Position numbers and translations under genes: made by a program | Shown: in pieces, positions 34,425 through 43,662 of the stretch | Position numbering within the stretch: position 1 is the first letter of the stretch | How the letters are laid out: every line of letters starts with the position of its first letter | The notes under the pieces: generated by a model | Told to the model about the DNA's origin: nothing | Database searches by the model: none | Seen by the model: only the letters and a program-made list of their open reading frames with translations | NCBI GenBank assembly: GCA_012523575.1 | Contig: JAAYIF010000032.1 | Coordinates: 85,963 to 149,962, forward strand | Source: Clostridia bacterium | GTDB taxonomy: Bacteria > Bacillota > DTU086 | Direction: 5' to 3' | Length of the DNA stretch: 64,000 bases

Positions 34425-35201
34425 ATGAACATGAAAGATTTGCTAAAGGAAGTTGAAAAGGGGAAAAAAGCCGATCTAAAAGACCTTAATATCTCCCAGA
34501 TTACCGGGCAGTATCTTGAAAAAATAAAAAAGGGAAAAGATTTGGATTTAGACGAAGCATCTTCCTTCCTTGTTTCAGCTGCGGAACTTCTGCGGAAAAA
34601 AACTCTTCAAATGTTAAAGGATAATGTTGAAAGCTTTTCTGAGGAAGAAAATACCGATGAAGAAGAAAATGCGGAACAAGAAACATCCTTTGCGGAAAAG
34701 GCGGAAAAACAACTAGCAGAATACAGAACTTTTAAGGAAGCTGCCAATTTTCTAAAGTCGCGCTTGATGTCAGAGGAAAAATATTATCCCCGCCCGGAAC
34801 CGGAACTTTCTGCCTATATGGATTCCGTTAACACAAAGGGTTATCTTGAGGGATTAAAGCTGGAGGACCTTCTTTCTGCCTTTGAAAAACTTTTAATAAG
34901 GCATAAAGGAGAAGATGAAGAGGACGACGGTGAATTTTTAGAAATCGAAGGGCATGAATATAAAATAACTGAAAAGATAGACGAGATATTGAAATTTTTA
35001 AAAGGTTCCCCTGCGGGGATAGAATTTAATTCCCTTTTTGCTAAAAGGGCTTCAAAGGGAGAAATTATTGTAACATTTTTAGCTTTACTGGAATTGGTGC
35101 GGCTTCAAAAAGTTAGGGTGAAACAGGAAGAGCATTTTGGGAAAATTATTATATATCCCATCTTAGCAGAAGAAAAGATAAGGTGGGAACATAATGTTTA
35201 A
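34425..35201 (+). CDS. scpA: Segregation and condensation protein A
   Basis: ScpA is the kleisin subunit that bridges Smc heads. The middle (ITGQYLEKIKKGKDLDLDEASSFLVSAAELLRKKTLQML) and the C-terminal winged helix (GEIIVTFLALLELVRLQKVRVKQ) match the family. The usual FEGPLDLLL start is missing; the protein begins directly with a shortened KDLLKEVEKGK segment. A highly acidic linker occupies residues 67-85. It overlaps scpB by 8 nt. Confidence 0.9.
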   Translation: MNMKDLLKEVEKGKKADLKDLNISQITGQYLEKIKKGKDLDLDEASSFLVSAAELLRKKTLQMLKDNVESFSEEENTDEEENAEQETSFAEKAEKQLAEYRTFKEAANFLKSRLMSEEKYYPRPEPELSAYMDSVNTKGYLEGLKLEDLLSAFEKLLIRHKGEDEEDDGEFLEIEGHEYKITEKIDEILKFLKGSPAGIEFNSLFAKRASKGEIIVTFLALLELVRLQKVRVKQEEHFGKIIIYPILAEEKIRWEHNV

Positions 35202-35718
35202 AAAAAATCCGTGGGCAGTGGTGGAATGCATACTGTTCATGAACAGTGAACCCGTTACTTTGGAAACCCTAACCAAAATTTCAGGGCTGAGTGAAGAAAA
35301 AGTCATTGCGGCTATTGAAGAGCTCCGGGCCATTTACTGCGAAAGGGAACACAGCATTGATGTTGTAAAGGTAGGTAACGGCTGGAAGATCTGTATACGG
35401 CCGGAATTTTCTTCCTATGTAGAAAAGCTGTGTTCCCCAAAACATAAAGGTCTGTCCCGCGCAGCTCTGGAAACCCTTTCCATAATTGCATACAAACAGC
35501 CCGTTACCCGCGCAGAAATTGAAAAGATCCGTGGGGTTAAAACCGATGGGGTTATTCAGACTCTTCTTGAAAGGGGATTAATTGCTGAAGTTGGGAAAAA
35601 AAAGAGCCCCGGCCGGCCCCTTTTGTATGGTACCACTCCAAAGTTTCTCCTTGAGTTTAATCTTAAGGACTTGAGCGAACTCCCTCCCCCTGAAACCTTC
35701 GCTAAAAAAACGGAATAA
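35194..35718 (+). CDS. scpB: Segregation and condensation protein B
   Basis: ScpB is the dimeric winged-helix partner of ScpA in the Smc complex. It has the family motifs ECILFMNSEPV, LSRAALETLSIIAYKQPVTRAEIEKIRGV and GRPLLYGTTPKFL. The length of 174 aa is normal. It overlaps scpA by 8 nt. The following 210-bp gap is AT-rich with a small hairpin near 35820 and no gene. Confidence 0.96.
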   Translation: MFKKNPWAVVECILFMNSEPVTLETLTKISGLSEEKVIAAIEELRAIYCEREHSIDVVKVGNGWKICIRPEFSSYVEKLCSPKHKGLSRAALETLSIIAYKQPVTRAEIEKIRGVKTDGVIQTLLERGLIAEVGKKKSPGRPLLYGTTPKFLLEFNLKDLSELPPPETFAKKTE

Positions 35719-35928
35719 TTCCCCCAAAGGAATTTCCCTGTCTTAACAGAGGGCCCATCCATATCATTGCTTCATAAAGTTTTCCTCCGCATTGCTTTTA
35801 ACTGCTGTATCATATCTATCCTCTCGATATCAGAGGAGCTAACAGATTGAGCGAAGGCTTAAGATTTGTGTATTTTTTTCATTTTACGGTAATAATTCAT
35901 AACACATATTCCTTTAAATGGACATGCG

Positions 35929-36558
35929 GTGATTTTGGTGCGTCTGGCATATCTTTTATTTGTAACTCTGCTAATTCTGCCGGCAATTATTCTTTTTATT
36001 ATTAAAGCAGATGTTGTTATAGAATACATCGTTGATGACGAAAAAAGTTTTGCTGCCTTTGAGCTTAGGTTATTTGAAAAAATTACTGTATTTAAAATAA
36101 AACTGCCCTTAAACAAGCTGGAAAAGATAATCAAACAATTAGATGTTGATTTAAAGGTCAGGGTTTCAGCATTGACGGTGCATCTTTTAATGATAAGAAT
36201 TTTAAAATTAAATTTTTGGCTGCTCAAACATGCTCAAGTAAAAAAATTTTCCTGGAAAACTACCCTGGGATTGAGCAATCCGGCTGCAACCGGTATTTTT
36301 TCGGGGTTTTTAAGTATTACAATGTATATGATTTTAAGAGCCTTTATTGAAAAGTCAAAGGGTGTCATAAACCCTCCTGAAATTAAGGTTTTCCCAAATT
36401 TTTGGGACAACTGCTTATACACTCACTTGTACTGCATACTAACAATTCCAATGGGCTATATTATTACTGCAGCTGTTAAAATGGTATTTCTTGTTATTTT
36501 TTGCTTGGTTTTTAAAAAGAATGAAGGAGTGGATCTGCATGGAAGGTCATCCCATTGA
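35929..36558 (+). CDS. DUF2953 membrane protein
   Basis: This 209-aa protein starts with a membrane segment (LAYLLFVTLLILPAIILFII), has a beta-rich middle and a C-terminal hydrophobic segment. It matches the DUF2953 family, commonly found just before gerW (ytfJ) in spore formers. Function unknown. Its 3' end overlaps the gerW start by about 20 nt. Confidence 0.75.
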   Translation: MILVRLAYLLFVTLLILPAIILFIIKADVVIEYIVDDEKSFAAFELRLFEKITVFKIKLPLNKLEKIIKQLDVDLKVRVSALTVHLLMIRILKLNFWLLKHAQVKKFSWKTTLGLSNPAATGIFSGFLSITMYMILRAFIEKSKGVINPPEIKVFPNFWDNCLYTHLYCILTIPMGYIITAAVKMVFLVIFCLVFKKNEGVDLHGRSSH

Positions 36559-36961
36559 ATCCATGATGAAAACGGCCATGGAGAGCATAAAAGAAATGGT
36601 GGATGTAAATACCGTTGTGGGGGATCCTGTGGAAACCCCGGATGGAACGGTTATTATTCCTGTTTCCAGGGTAACGGCGGGATTTGTTGCCGGGGGCGGG
36701 GAATATGAAGGATCCGGTTCAGATAATGGCATGGGAGCTAAGGGGCAGCAGCCCATGTCCTATCCCTTTGGAGGAGGCAGCGGTGCAGGGGTATCGGTGC
36801 AGCCCGTTGCCTTTCTCGTGAGCAGCGGTACGGAAGTTAAGCTCCTGCCCATAAATGACAATATTATTTTTGACCATATGATTGACATGGCTCCAAAACT
36901 GCTCAATCAAATAAAAGAACTATTTAAGGATGGAAACCAAAACATAGAGGTTCAGTGCTGA
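36539..36961 (+). CDS. gerW: GerW (YtfJ) family sporulation protein
   Basis: The short spore protein family YtfJ/GerW is recognisable from VVGDPVETPDGTVIIPVSRVTAGFVAGGGEYE and the glycine-rich GGGSGAGVSVQPVAFLV. GerW is needed in B. subtilis for normal germinant response. ATG 36539 is preferred because AAGGAGTGG precedes it; the open frame extends to 36491. Length 140 aa. Confidence 0.93.
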   Translation: MEGHPIESMMKTAMESIKEMVDVNTVVGDPVETPDGTVIIPVSRVTAGFVAGGGEYEGSGSDNGMGAKGQQPMSYPFGGGSGAGVSVQPVAFLVSSGTEVKLLPINDNIIFDHMIDMAPKLLNQIKELFKDGNQNIEVQC

Positions 36962-37110
36962 AAGATGAAAAATATTTCCCACCCAAAATTGTAAAAAGGA
37001 AACTTTTAGTTGAAGGAAATCCAGTCCTATGGGAAAAATTATTATTTTAATAAAAATTTATCCCCGCAGAACTTTTTGCGGGGATGAATTTTGGGTGGGG
37101 GATGATTGCC

Positions 37111-38283
37111 TTGGGGGCGCGCATATATAAAGTTTTAATTTCTGCAGTTTTAATTTCCTTTATATGGACTATACCCGTTTTGGGGCAAGATATTAATAAT
37201 ATAGGCATATATGCTGAGGGCGCAGTGCTGATGGATGCGGAATCCGGGAGGGTCCTATGGGCAAAAAATCCGCATAAAAGGTTGTTCCCTGCCAGTACCA
37301 CTAAAATACTGACCGCGGTTCTGGCTTTGGAAGAGGGAGAGCTTGACAGTACTGTGGTGGTAAGCAAAGAAGCATCGGAAACAGGGGGTTCTTCCATTTG
37401 GCTGGAAGAAGGAGAAAGAATGACTCTGGAAGATCTCCTATATGCTGTTCTTTTAAGCTCTGCAAACGATGCAGCAGCAGCTGTGGCTGAACATATAGGG
37501 GGAACCCAGGAGAATTTTGTAAGGATGATGAACGAAAAGGCCAAAGCCATTGGTGCAAAGGAAACCCATTTTGCAAACCCCCATGGACTTCATGATGAAC
37601 AACATTACACCACAGCATATGATCTAGCCCTCATTGCAAGGTATGCCATGACAAACAGTGAGTTTGAGAGAATAGTAGCTACGAAAAAAAAGGTCATACC
37701 CTGGGCCGGTCACGAATGGTCACGCTTATGTATAAATAAAAATAATCTCATTAGAAACCCAGAACTTTTTCCGGGAGCTGATGGAATAAAAACCGGCTAT
37801 ACCACCCCTGCAGGTCACTGCCTTGTGGCTTCCGCAACTAGAAATGGAATGAGGCTTATTGCTGTGGTTTTAGATGCTCCCAGCGCCACTGCCGAGGCAG
37901 TGAGCCTTCTGGATTACGGTTTTAAAAATTATTCCAAGAAAACATTGGTAACAAAAGGGGAAATCTTAGGAAGCTTTAAAATTAAAGGATATGGACGGGT
38001 AAATCTCGTGGCTTCCCAATCCATGGGAGCAGCCCTTAGGGAAGGGGAAAAAGACAAAGTTGAAGCTGTGGTGTATGCCCCTGAAAAGGTCAATCATCCC
38101 GTAAAAAAGGGAGATGTGATGGGTAAAATTAAATTTACAGTGGATGGTGAAACCATAACAACGGTTGACTTAGTGGCCGCAGAAACTGTTAAAAATCCCT
38201 GGCTCAGCGGTCTGTTAAAGGCATTTATGATGTTCTTTCCCTTTGGGTTTAAAGGGCAGCTTGTAACTTTCCTCAAACTGTAG
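37111..38283 (+). CDS. dacB: D-alanyl-D-alanine carboxypeptidase, DacB type
   Basis: This S11-family penicillin-binding protein has SxxK at PASTTK, SxN at SSANDAAAA and KTG at GIKTGYTTPAG. A signal peptide (VLISAVLISFIWTIPVLG) and C-terminal beta domain and anchor are present. It is followed by spmA-spmB, the B. subtilis dacB-spmAB order, where the products set spore cortex cross-linking. TTG 37111 is preferred because GGTGGGGG lies 9 nt upstream; ATG 37084 and 37102 touch G-runs with no spacing. A CCCCGCA/TGCGGGG hairpin (37062-37083) lies in the leader. Confidence 0.9.
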   Translation: MGARIYKVLISAVLISFIWTIPVLGQDINNIGIYAEGAVLMDAESGRVLWAKNPHKRLFPASTTKILTAVLALEEGELDSTVVVSKEASETGGSSIWLEEGERMTLEDLLYAVLLSSANDAAAAVAEHIGGTQENFVRMMNEKAKAIGAKETHFANPHGLHDEQHYTTAYDLALIARYAMTNSEFERIVATKKKVIPWAGHEWSRLCINKNNLIRNPELFPGADGIKTGYTTPAGHCLVASATRNGMRLIAVVLDAPSATAEAVSLLDYGFKNYSKKTLVTKGEILGSFKIKGYGRVNLVASQSMGAALREGEKDKVEAVVYAPEKVNHPVKKGDVMGKIKFTVDGETITTVDLVAAETVKNPWLSGLLKAFMMFFPFGFKGQLVTFLKL

Positions 38284-38320
38284 AAAAATTCTCTTACTAA
38301 ATCTAAAAAAGTCTCTGTTG

Positions 38321-38352
38321 CAGGGCAGCTTCAAGCTGCCCTGTTCTATTTT
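38321..38352 (+). terminator. Hairpin with terminator features between dacB and spmA
   Basis: The perfect 10-bp stem CAGGGCAGCT/AGCTGCCCTG has a 3-nt loop and is followed by TTCTATTTT. It may limit read-through from dacB into spmAB. Confidence 0.7.
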
Positions 38353-38407
38353 CGGACTGTTCTTCATAGGCTTGAATTGTAAACAAGCCTTTGGAGGTGC
38401 CTCCTAA

Positions 38408-39001
38408 ATGGTAAATTTAATCTGGTTTTTTCTCCTTATTACCGGTATTTTTTTTGCGGCTGTTAATGGAAGAATTGAAGTTGTAACCTATGCAGCTTTA
38501 AAAGCCGCTGAAAATGCCGTTCAAATTTCCTTTGAATTAATTGGGATAATGGCGCTGTGGCTTGGTATCATAAAATTGGCGGAAGAAGCCGGCATTGTGG
38601 ACCTTATTGCATTGATTGTGCGACCCATTACGGGATATCTTTTCCCATCTGTTCCCCGGGACCACCCTGCCATGGGTGCCATAGTTCTCAATCTCAGTGC
38701 CAATATGCTTGGCCTTGGGAACGCCGCAACTCCCTTCGGGCTTAAGGCCATGGCGGAACTGCAGAAACTTAATCCCCAAAAGGACGAAGCCAGCGAAGCC
38801 ATGTGCACCTTCCTTGCCCTCAACACCTCCTGCATAACCCTCATCCCCGCAACCATTATAGGGGTTAGAGCCGCAAACGGTTCAGCAGATCCCACTTCCA
38901 TTGTGGGAACCACTATATTTGCAACCTGCTGCGCCACTGTGGCTGCGGTTACCGCTGACCGGTTATTTAGATCTTACTGGAAACGAAAAAAAAGGGGATG
39001 A
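38408..39001 (+). CDS. spmA: Spore maturation protein A
   Basis: SpmA is a nucleoside-recognition (Gate) domain membrane protein needed for spore core dehydration. It has several membrane segments, and MVNLIWFFLLITGIFFA, GLIKL-like gate helices and NMLGLGNAATPFGLKAM match the family. The length of 197 aa is normal. spmB follows almost immediately. Confidence 0.95.
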   Translation: MVNLIWFFLLITGIFFAAVNGRIEVVTYAALKAAENAVQISFELIGIMALWLGIIKLAEEAGIVDLIALIVRPITGYLFPSVPRDHPAMGAIVLNLSANMLGLGNAATPFGLKAMAELQKLNPQKDEASEAMCTFLALNTSCITLIPATIIGVRAANGSADPTSIVGTTIFATCCATVAAVTADRLFRSYWKRKKRG

Positions 39002-39005
39002 GAAT

Positions 39006-39545
39006 ATGGTTGAGGTAATTATTCAGGAAATTTCAAAATGGGCCATCCCCACATTATTTTTTCTTATACCCAGCTTCGCTTTTTTAAAAGGGGTAAAAGT
39101 GTACGAAGCCTTTGTGGAAGGAGCCCAGGAGGGGTTTAATACAGCCATTAAAATTATACCCTTTTTAGTGGGTATGCTGGTGGCTATAGGAGTTTTCAGG
39201 TCTTCAGGCGCCCTTGATGCTTTTACGAAGCTGCTGCGTCCCATAACTGATATTCTTTATATTCCCGGAGAAGTTATTCCTTTAGCCATTATGCGCCCGC
39301 TGTCCGGGGGTGCGGCCCTTGGGGCGGCGGCAGAATTAATCAAAACCCACGGTCCCGATTCTTTTATTGGAGTTCTTGCTTCAACCATGCAGGGCAGCAC
39401 GGATACCACCTTTTATGTCCTTACCGTTTATTTTGGTTCCGTGGGAATTGTAAAGTACAGATATTCCGCTGCTGTGGGGTTAATAGCCGATATTGTGGGT
39501 TTTCTTGCATCAGTTTTTATCTGCAATATAGTTTTTAATAATTAA
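39006..39545 (+). CDS. spmB: Spore maturation protein B
   Basis: This is the partner of SpmA, another Gate-domain membrane protein. It has LVGMLVAIGVFRSSGALD, MRPLSGGAALGA and STMQGSTDTTFYVLTVYFGS. ATG 39006 is chosen because AGGGGATGAG precedes it; the frame is open from 38901 inside spmA. Length 179 aa. Confidence 0.95.
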   Translation: MVEVIIQEISKWAIPTLFFLIPSFAFLKGVKVYEAFVEGAQEGFNTAIKIIPFLVGMLVAIGVFRSSGALDAFTKLLRPITDILYIPGEVIPLAIMRPLSGGAALGAAAELIKTHGPDSFIGVLASTMQGSTDTTFYVLTVYFGSVGIVKYRYSAAVGLIADIVGFLASVFICNIVFNN

Positions 39546-39570
39546 TAAGTGGCAGCTCGTAAGCAAATGG

Positions 39571-39587
39571 GTCTCTGCTGCGGTTTT
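39571..39587 (+). repeat. Lone terminal repeat of the palindromic element
   Basis: GTCTCTGCTGCGGTTTT matches the 15-bp end of copies A-C (TCTCTGCTGCGGTTT form), 25 nt after the spmB stop. No second arm or internal blocks are present, so it looks like a remnant or a chance match. Confidence 0.45.
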
Positions 39588-39726
39588 CTTGCTGAGTTAA
39601 TTATGAGGATTTGTTATATCTAAAGAGGCTTCTTTTTTCTATTAAATTCCGATTTCTTGTGGTAAATTAGTAATAATTACAGAGGACCTTCCTAATATTT
39701 AAGAAAAATTTCTGCGGGGGATTTTA

Positions 39727-40497
39727 ATGGAACGTCTTCAGAAGGTTCTGGCCCAGTGCGGAATTGCATCCCGGCGTAAATGTGAAGAAATCATTCTTGA
39801 AGGGAGAGTAAAGGTAAACGGCAGAGTTGTTACTCAGCTGGGAACAAAGGTTCATGAGCATGACAAAATAGAAGTGGACGGAAAACCCGTTGTTCGGAGA
39901 AAGGAAATGATTTATGTTCTTTTTAACAAACCCAAGGGTTGTATTACCACTGTTTCAGATCCCTTTGGCAGAAAAACGGTATTGGACTACCTTAAAGAAT
40001 TTAAAAAATACAGGATTTTTCCCGTGGGCAGGCTGGATCAGGATACCGAGGGGCTGCTTCTTTTGACCAATGATGGCTCGTTAAGTTTTGCTCTCACCCA
40101 TCCTTCCCATCAGGTTTCTAAAACATACTTGGTGGAAATCAGTGGAACCCCTTCCGGGGAGCAGCTGGAGAAACTCCGCCGGGGCATTTTTCTTGAGGAT
40201 GGGAAAACCCTACCTGCCAAAGTTGAATTAATCCGCGGTGGCAAAAGGGCGCTGGTTAAAATAACCATTAGGGAAGGTAAAAAACGCCAGATACGCCGCA
40301 TGTTTAAAGCTTTGGGTTTTTCCGTAGTAAATCTCAAAAGGATTAAATTTGGCCCCCTGGTCCTTAAAGATCTGAAACCCGGAGAATACAGACTGCTTAA
40401 TGACAAAGAGATCAAGAAGCTAAAAGAACTGGAAAAACGGGTTTTTCAATCCAAAGAAGAAAAAAGCGGTCAACGGGGTGATGGCGCTGGACAGTGA
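39727..40497 (+). CDS. rluB: Pseudouridine synthase RluB
   Basis: RluB makes pseudouridine in 23S rRNA. The N-terminal S4 domain (RLQKVLAQCGIASRRKCEEII) and the catalytic aspartate motif VGRLDQDTEGLLLLTNDG are complete, with C-terminal REGKKRQIRRM. It is 256 aa with a basic, lysine-rich tail. It overlaps cobO. Confidence 0.94.
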   Translation: MERLQKVLAQCGIASRRKCEEIILEGRVKVNGRVVTQLGTKVHEHDKIEVDGKPVVRRKEMIYVLFNKPKGCITTVSDPFGRKTVLDYLKEFKKYRIFPVGRLDQDTEGLLLLTNDGSLSFALTHPSHQVSKTYLVEISGTPSGEQLEKLRRGIFLEDGKTLPAKVELIRGGKRALVKITIREGKKRQIRRMFKALGFSVVNLKRIKFGPLVLKDLKPGEYRLLNDKEIKKLKELEKRVFQSKEEKSGQRGDGAGQ

Positions 40498-41020
40498 TAA
40501 ACAACCGGGGCTGGTTCAAGTTTATACCGGGAAAGGAAAGGGAAAGACCACCGCTGCCTTTGGACAGGCCTTAAGAGCTTACGGACATGGCTTTAAAGTT
40601 GGTATATTTCTTTTCCTAAAGGACAGTGCTTCGGGGGAAGTGAAGGCGGTTAAAGATTTTCTGCCTGGTATAGATGTGAGGTGCTTTGGAAGAACCGTTG
40701 ATTGGAGAAAGGGTTTTACTTTTGAAGACAAAAAGCTTGTTTTAAAGGGCGTACAAATCACCAAATCAGTGGTTGAAAAAGGCGAGCTGGACATGCTTAT
40801 CCTTGATGAAATATGTGTAGCTGTGGAATTGGGATTTGTTGAAGAAAAAGAACTCCTTGATATCATAAAAGCAAAACCTGCTCACATGGAAATAATTATT
40901 ACGGGAAGGAATGCCCCAAAGGCTGTTGTAGAAAATGCTCATCTGGTGACGGAAATGAGAGAAGTAAAACATCCTTTCAAATCCTTATGCATAAAGGCCC
41001 GTAAAGGTATCGAATATTAG
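40481..41020 (+). CDS. cobO: Cob(I)yrinic acid a,c-diamide adenosyltransferase (CobO/BtuR type)
   Basis: This P-loop enzyme transfers the adenosyl group of ATP to cobalt in corrinoids. The motif TGKGKGKTTAAFG is at the start and DMLILDEICVAVE is in the Walker B position. The length of 180 aa is normal. The start lies inside rluB (ATG 40481, behind GGGG). No other cobalamin genes are in this window, so it may serve corrinoid salvage. Confidence 0.92.
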   Translation: MALDSDKQPGLVQVYTGKGKGKTTAAFGQALRAYGHGFKVGIFLFLKDSASGEVKAVKDFLPGIDVRCFGRTVDWRKGFTFEDKKLVLKGVQITKSVVEKGELDMLILDEICVAVELGFVEEKELLDIIKAKPAHMEIIITGRNAPKAVVENAHLVTEMREVKHPFKSLCIKARKGIEY

Positions 41021-41104
41021 ATTATTTTGACCATAAGCGCAGGATTTTTTTTAAATCTTGCCGAAAGAAGGAAAATGTATGCGGTAATAATCGGAGGGAT
41101 AAGG

Positions 41105-41584
41105 ATGTCAGGCATTGAAATGGAAAAAAAGATAAAGGAAGATAAGGGCACAGGCACGACTAACATTAGACTTCGCATTAGATTTGATTATAAAGCTGAA
41201 AGGGTAGCAAAGCTTCTTTTCGGTGGTAAAAGCCCCGACAAACTGGCGGAAGAAATAAGGGAACAAAAAGCAGCCCTTTTAAGAAATGTGCCCATTAAGG
41301 GTATCGTAATTGAAGATATTGATACGGGAATAGAGGTGTATAAGGTTTATGATGAAAATACGGGAAGAGAGGTAGCTTATGCACCCCTTGAGCTTGTTAT
41401 AACTGCGGATACCATTGAAGATGTGGTGCATTTTGTAATGTGTCAGGAATTTAGGAAAATAGAAATGTTGGAACCAAAACAGCTGGTTTTAAACAAAAAG
41501 GACATCGAACGTATTCTATATAAAATGAATGAAGAGCTTCACCACTTCAGTGAGGTTTTGGAGAGAAAACTTAACAGCAGGTAA
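41105..41584 (+). CDS. Conserved hypothetical protein
   Basis: I do not recognise this 159-aa protein. It is charged and soluble-looking, with RIRFDYKAERVAKLLFGGKSP-like and DTGIEVYKVYDENTGREVAYAPLEL segments, and a helical C-terminus. ATG 41105 is chosen because CGGAGGG precedes it; the open frame reaches 41027. It is 84 nt after cobO and 44 nt before ilvC. Confidence 0.55.
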   Translation: MSGIEMEKKIKEDKGTGTTNIRLRIRFDYKAERVAKLLFGGKSPDKLAEEIREQKAALLRNVPIKGIVIEDIDTGIEVYKVYDENTGREVAYAPLELVITADTIEDVVHFVMCQEFRKIEMLEPKQLVLNKKDIERILYKMNEELHHFSEVLERKLNSR

Positions 41585-41628
41585 ATAATTTTTTTTAAAA
41601 TCACTGCCATAAAAGGGAGGTTAAGTTT

Positions 41629-42621
41629 ATGGTTAAGGCTTTATATGATTCCGATGCAAATTTGGAGCTTCTTAAAGGGAAAACCATAGCTGTTATAGGC
41701 TATGGCAGTCAGGGACATGCCCAGGCTCAAAATTTGCGCGACAGCGGTTGTGAAGTAATTGTGGGTTTAAGGGAAGGAAGTAAATCCTGGGAAGCTGCTG
41801 AAAAAGACGGATTTAAGGTGTTTCCAACCCAGGAAGCAGCGCGCAGGGCGGATATTATTCAGGTTTTAATTCCCGATGAAGTACAGGGTGAAGTTTATAA
41901 AAGGGATATTGCGCCCAATCTGTCTGAAGGCAATGCCATAAGCTTTTCCCATGGATTTAATATCCATTACGGACAGATTATCCCTCCCAAGAACATAGAT
42001 GTTTTCATGGTGGCACCCAAAAGCCCAGGCCATCTGTTGAGAAGAATGTATAAAGAGGGAGTGGGGGTACCGGCTCTTTTGGCAGTGTATCAGGATTTTA
42101 CGGGCAAAGCCAGGGACCTGGGATTGGCCTATGCCAAGGGCATCGGATGCACCAGGGCCGGCGTTATCGAAACCACCTTTAAAGAAGAAACGGAAAGCGA
42201 CCTTTTTGGGGAGCAGGCCGTTCTTTGCGGCGGCATCACCCAGCTCATTAAAATGGGATTTGAAACTTTGGTTGAAGCCGGTTACAGTCCGGAAATCGCT
42301 TATTTTGAATGCCTCCATGAGCTCAAGCTCATTGTTGACCTGATATATGAAGGCGGATTGGGAAGGATGCGTTATTCCGTCAGTGACACCGCTACATATG
42401 GGGATTTAACCCGCGGGCCCCGTGTTATCAACGAACAGACCCGGGAAGAAATGAGAAAAATATTAAAGGAGGTTCAATCCGGAGAGTTTGCCAAGGAATG
42501 GATTTTAGAAAACCGTGCCAACAGACCAGTCTTCCGGGCTTTGGAAGCAAAGGAGAAGGAACATCCCATTGAAAAAGTGGGGGCAGAATTGAGGGCCATG
42601 ATGCCCTGGCTGAACAAATAG
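41629..42621 (+). CDS. ilvC: Ketol-acid reductoisomerase
   Basis: IlvC performs the second step of branched-chain amino acid synthesis, converting acetolactate to dihydroxyvalerate with NADPH and magnesium. The Rossmann loop [17 protein letters not shown] is at residues 20-37. The C-terminal knotted domain has the metal ligands [12 protein letters not shown] and [10 protein letters not shown]. The length of 330 aa fits class I. No ilvB, ilvN, ilvD or leu genes are nearby, so the pathway is split in this genome. Confidence 0.97.
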   Translation: MVKALYDSDANLELLKGKTIAVIGYGSQGHAQAQNLRDSGCEVIVGLREGSKSWEAAEKDGFKVFPTQEAARRADIIQVLIPDEVQGEVYKRDIAPNLSEGNAISFSHGFNIHYGQIIPPKNIDVFMVAPKSPGHLLRRMYKEGVGVPALLAVYQDFTGKARDLGLAYAKGIGCTRAGVIETTFKEETESDLFGEQAVLCGGITQLIKMGFETLVEAGYSPEIAYFECLHELKLIVDLIYEGGLGRMRYSVSDTATYGDLTRGPRVINEQTREEMRKILKEVQSGEFAKEWILENRANRPVFRALEAKEKEHPIEKVGAELRAMMPWLNK

Positions 42622-42674
42622 ACTAAATAAACAATTGATCTTTTGTCTTTCAATGCAGCCAAGAGGATAAACTT

Positions 42675-42716
42675 TTCCACCTCCGCATATCTTATAAATA
42701 CAGGGCGGAGGTGGAA
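42675..42716 (+). promoter_or_regulatory. Perfect 12-bp hairpin hiding the ribosome binding site of the next gene
   Basis: TTCCACCTCCGC (42675-42686) pairs perfectly with GCGGAGGTGGAA (42705-42716) across an 18-nt loop. The second arm is the Shine-Dalgarno GGAGGTGG, 2 nt before ATG 42719. The hairpin lacks a T-run, so it is not a simple terminator. It should suppress translation unless opened. Confidence 0.7.
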
Positions 42717-42718
42717 TA

Positions 42719-43204
42719 ATGGATCTTTTTAATTTTTTTAAATGGATTGAAAGGTTTTTAATAGCCTGTGCAGTGCTGTGCTTTGCCTTTCTTGTCTTAG
42801 GTCAAGCTTTGCTGGCTTTAAATCCGGTGGATTTTTATATGGATTTTGCTGAAAAGATTGAAGGAGAAGCGGTTAATTTTTATGAAGAATTCCCGGAAAT
42901 GCGGGTTACAACCCAGGATTTTCAGTCAGTATTTGCCACCGTAACAGTACAGGTAGAAAATTTTTCTTCCCTGGAAAAAGCTGTTCTTCTAATAAACGGA
43001 AAGGAAGTTTCGGATTTCAGGAACAAGCAGGTTACTGTTAAGGTTAACCAGGGTGATGTGTTGGCCATTGACGGTACTTACTATGTTCATGAGCTGATTT
43101 TTAAAGTGGTCTCCGTTTCCGAAAACGTTGAACAGCCCAAAAAAGGCCAGGTTGTCAAGGTTAATGGCAATGTTTCCATGATTGGTACGGTGGAGCTAAA
43201 GTAA
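42719..43204 (+). CDS. Hypothetical membrane-anchored protein
   Basis: I do not recognise this 161-aa protein. One N-terminal membrane segment (FLIACAVLCFAFLVLGQALLA) is followed by an outer domain of repeated beta strands, including VTVQVENFSSLEKAVLLINGKEV and VTVKVNQGDVLAIDGTYY. This looks like a small beta-sandwich. Its ribosome binding site is inside a perfect hairpin. hutP follows 17 nt later. Confidence 0.6.
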   Translation: MDLFNFFKWIERFLIACAVLCFAFLVLGQALLALNPVDFYMDFAEKIEGEAVNFYEEFPEMRVTTQDFQSVFATVTVQVENFSSLEKAVLLINGKEVSDFRNKQVTVKVNQGDVLAIDGTYYVHELIFKVVSVSENVEQPKKGQVVKVNGNVSMIGTVELK

Positions 43205-43221
43205 AACCCGGGGGTGGGAAA

Positions 43222-43635
43222 ATGAATTACGGCAGCAAAAGGGTTGCTGCCACAGCAATCCAAATGGCCCTGACGGAAAGCAGAGAGGAAGAGGTAAACC
43301 TTAAGAAAAAATTTGCTGAAATCGGTATCTCAGCAGCAGCAGTGGACTATGGTGGGGAATTTATCAATTCCGTTAAAAAAATTGTTGAAAGGGCTGTTGT
43401 AGCGGCCAAAAGGGAAGGTGTGATAAAGGAATCCCATTCTGAAGAAGGTGCCGTTGCCGGTGCCACAAGGGAGGCCTTAACCCAGATAGTTCCAAAGGCT
43501 CTGGGTTTAAATGTGGGTGGAAAAATCGGCATAGCCAGACATCAGGATCATATATCAGTGGCCATTTTTTTCGGAATAGGTCTTCTGCACCTGGATGAGG
43601 TAGCCATAGGCCTGGGACACAGAGCCATTGGCTAG
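43222..43635 (+). CDS. HutP-family RNA-binding antiterminator-like protein
   Basis: This 137-aa protein matches the HutP family: SKRVAATAIQMALTES start, VKKIVERAVVAAKREGVI, ATREALTQI, then HISVAIFFGIGLLHLDEVAIGLGHRAI. B. subtilis HutP binds UAG triplets in RNA with L-histidine and Mg2+. From a remembered alignment, the two metal-binding histidines near ATMEAL are replaced by glycine here (EEGAVAGATREAL), so it may not respond to histidine. No hut genes are nearby; it sits before aroH and the trp leader. A role in NAG-triplet recognition is an inference. Confidence 0.78.
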   Translation: MNYGSKRVAATAIQMALTESREEEVNLKKKFAEIGISAAAVDYGGEFINSVKKIVERAVVAAKREGVIKESHSEEGAVAGATREALTQIVPKALGLNVGGKIGIARHQDHISVAIFFGIGLLHLDEVAIGLGHRAIG

Positions 43636-43662
43636 ATTTATTTTAATGGTAGGTGGCAATAA

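Noticed and set aside
37062..37083. CCCCGCA/TGCGGGG hairpin as a terminator of gerW
   Set aside because: No T-run follows on the + strand; it is listed only as leader structure of dacB.
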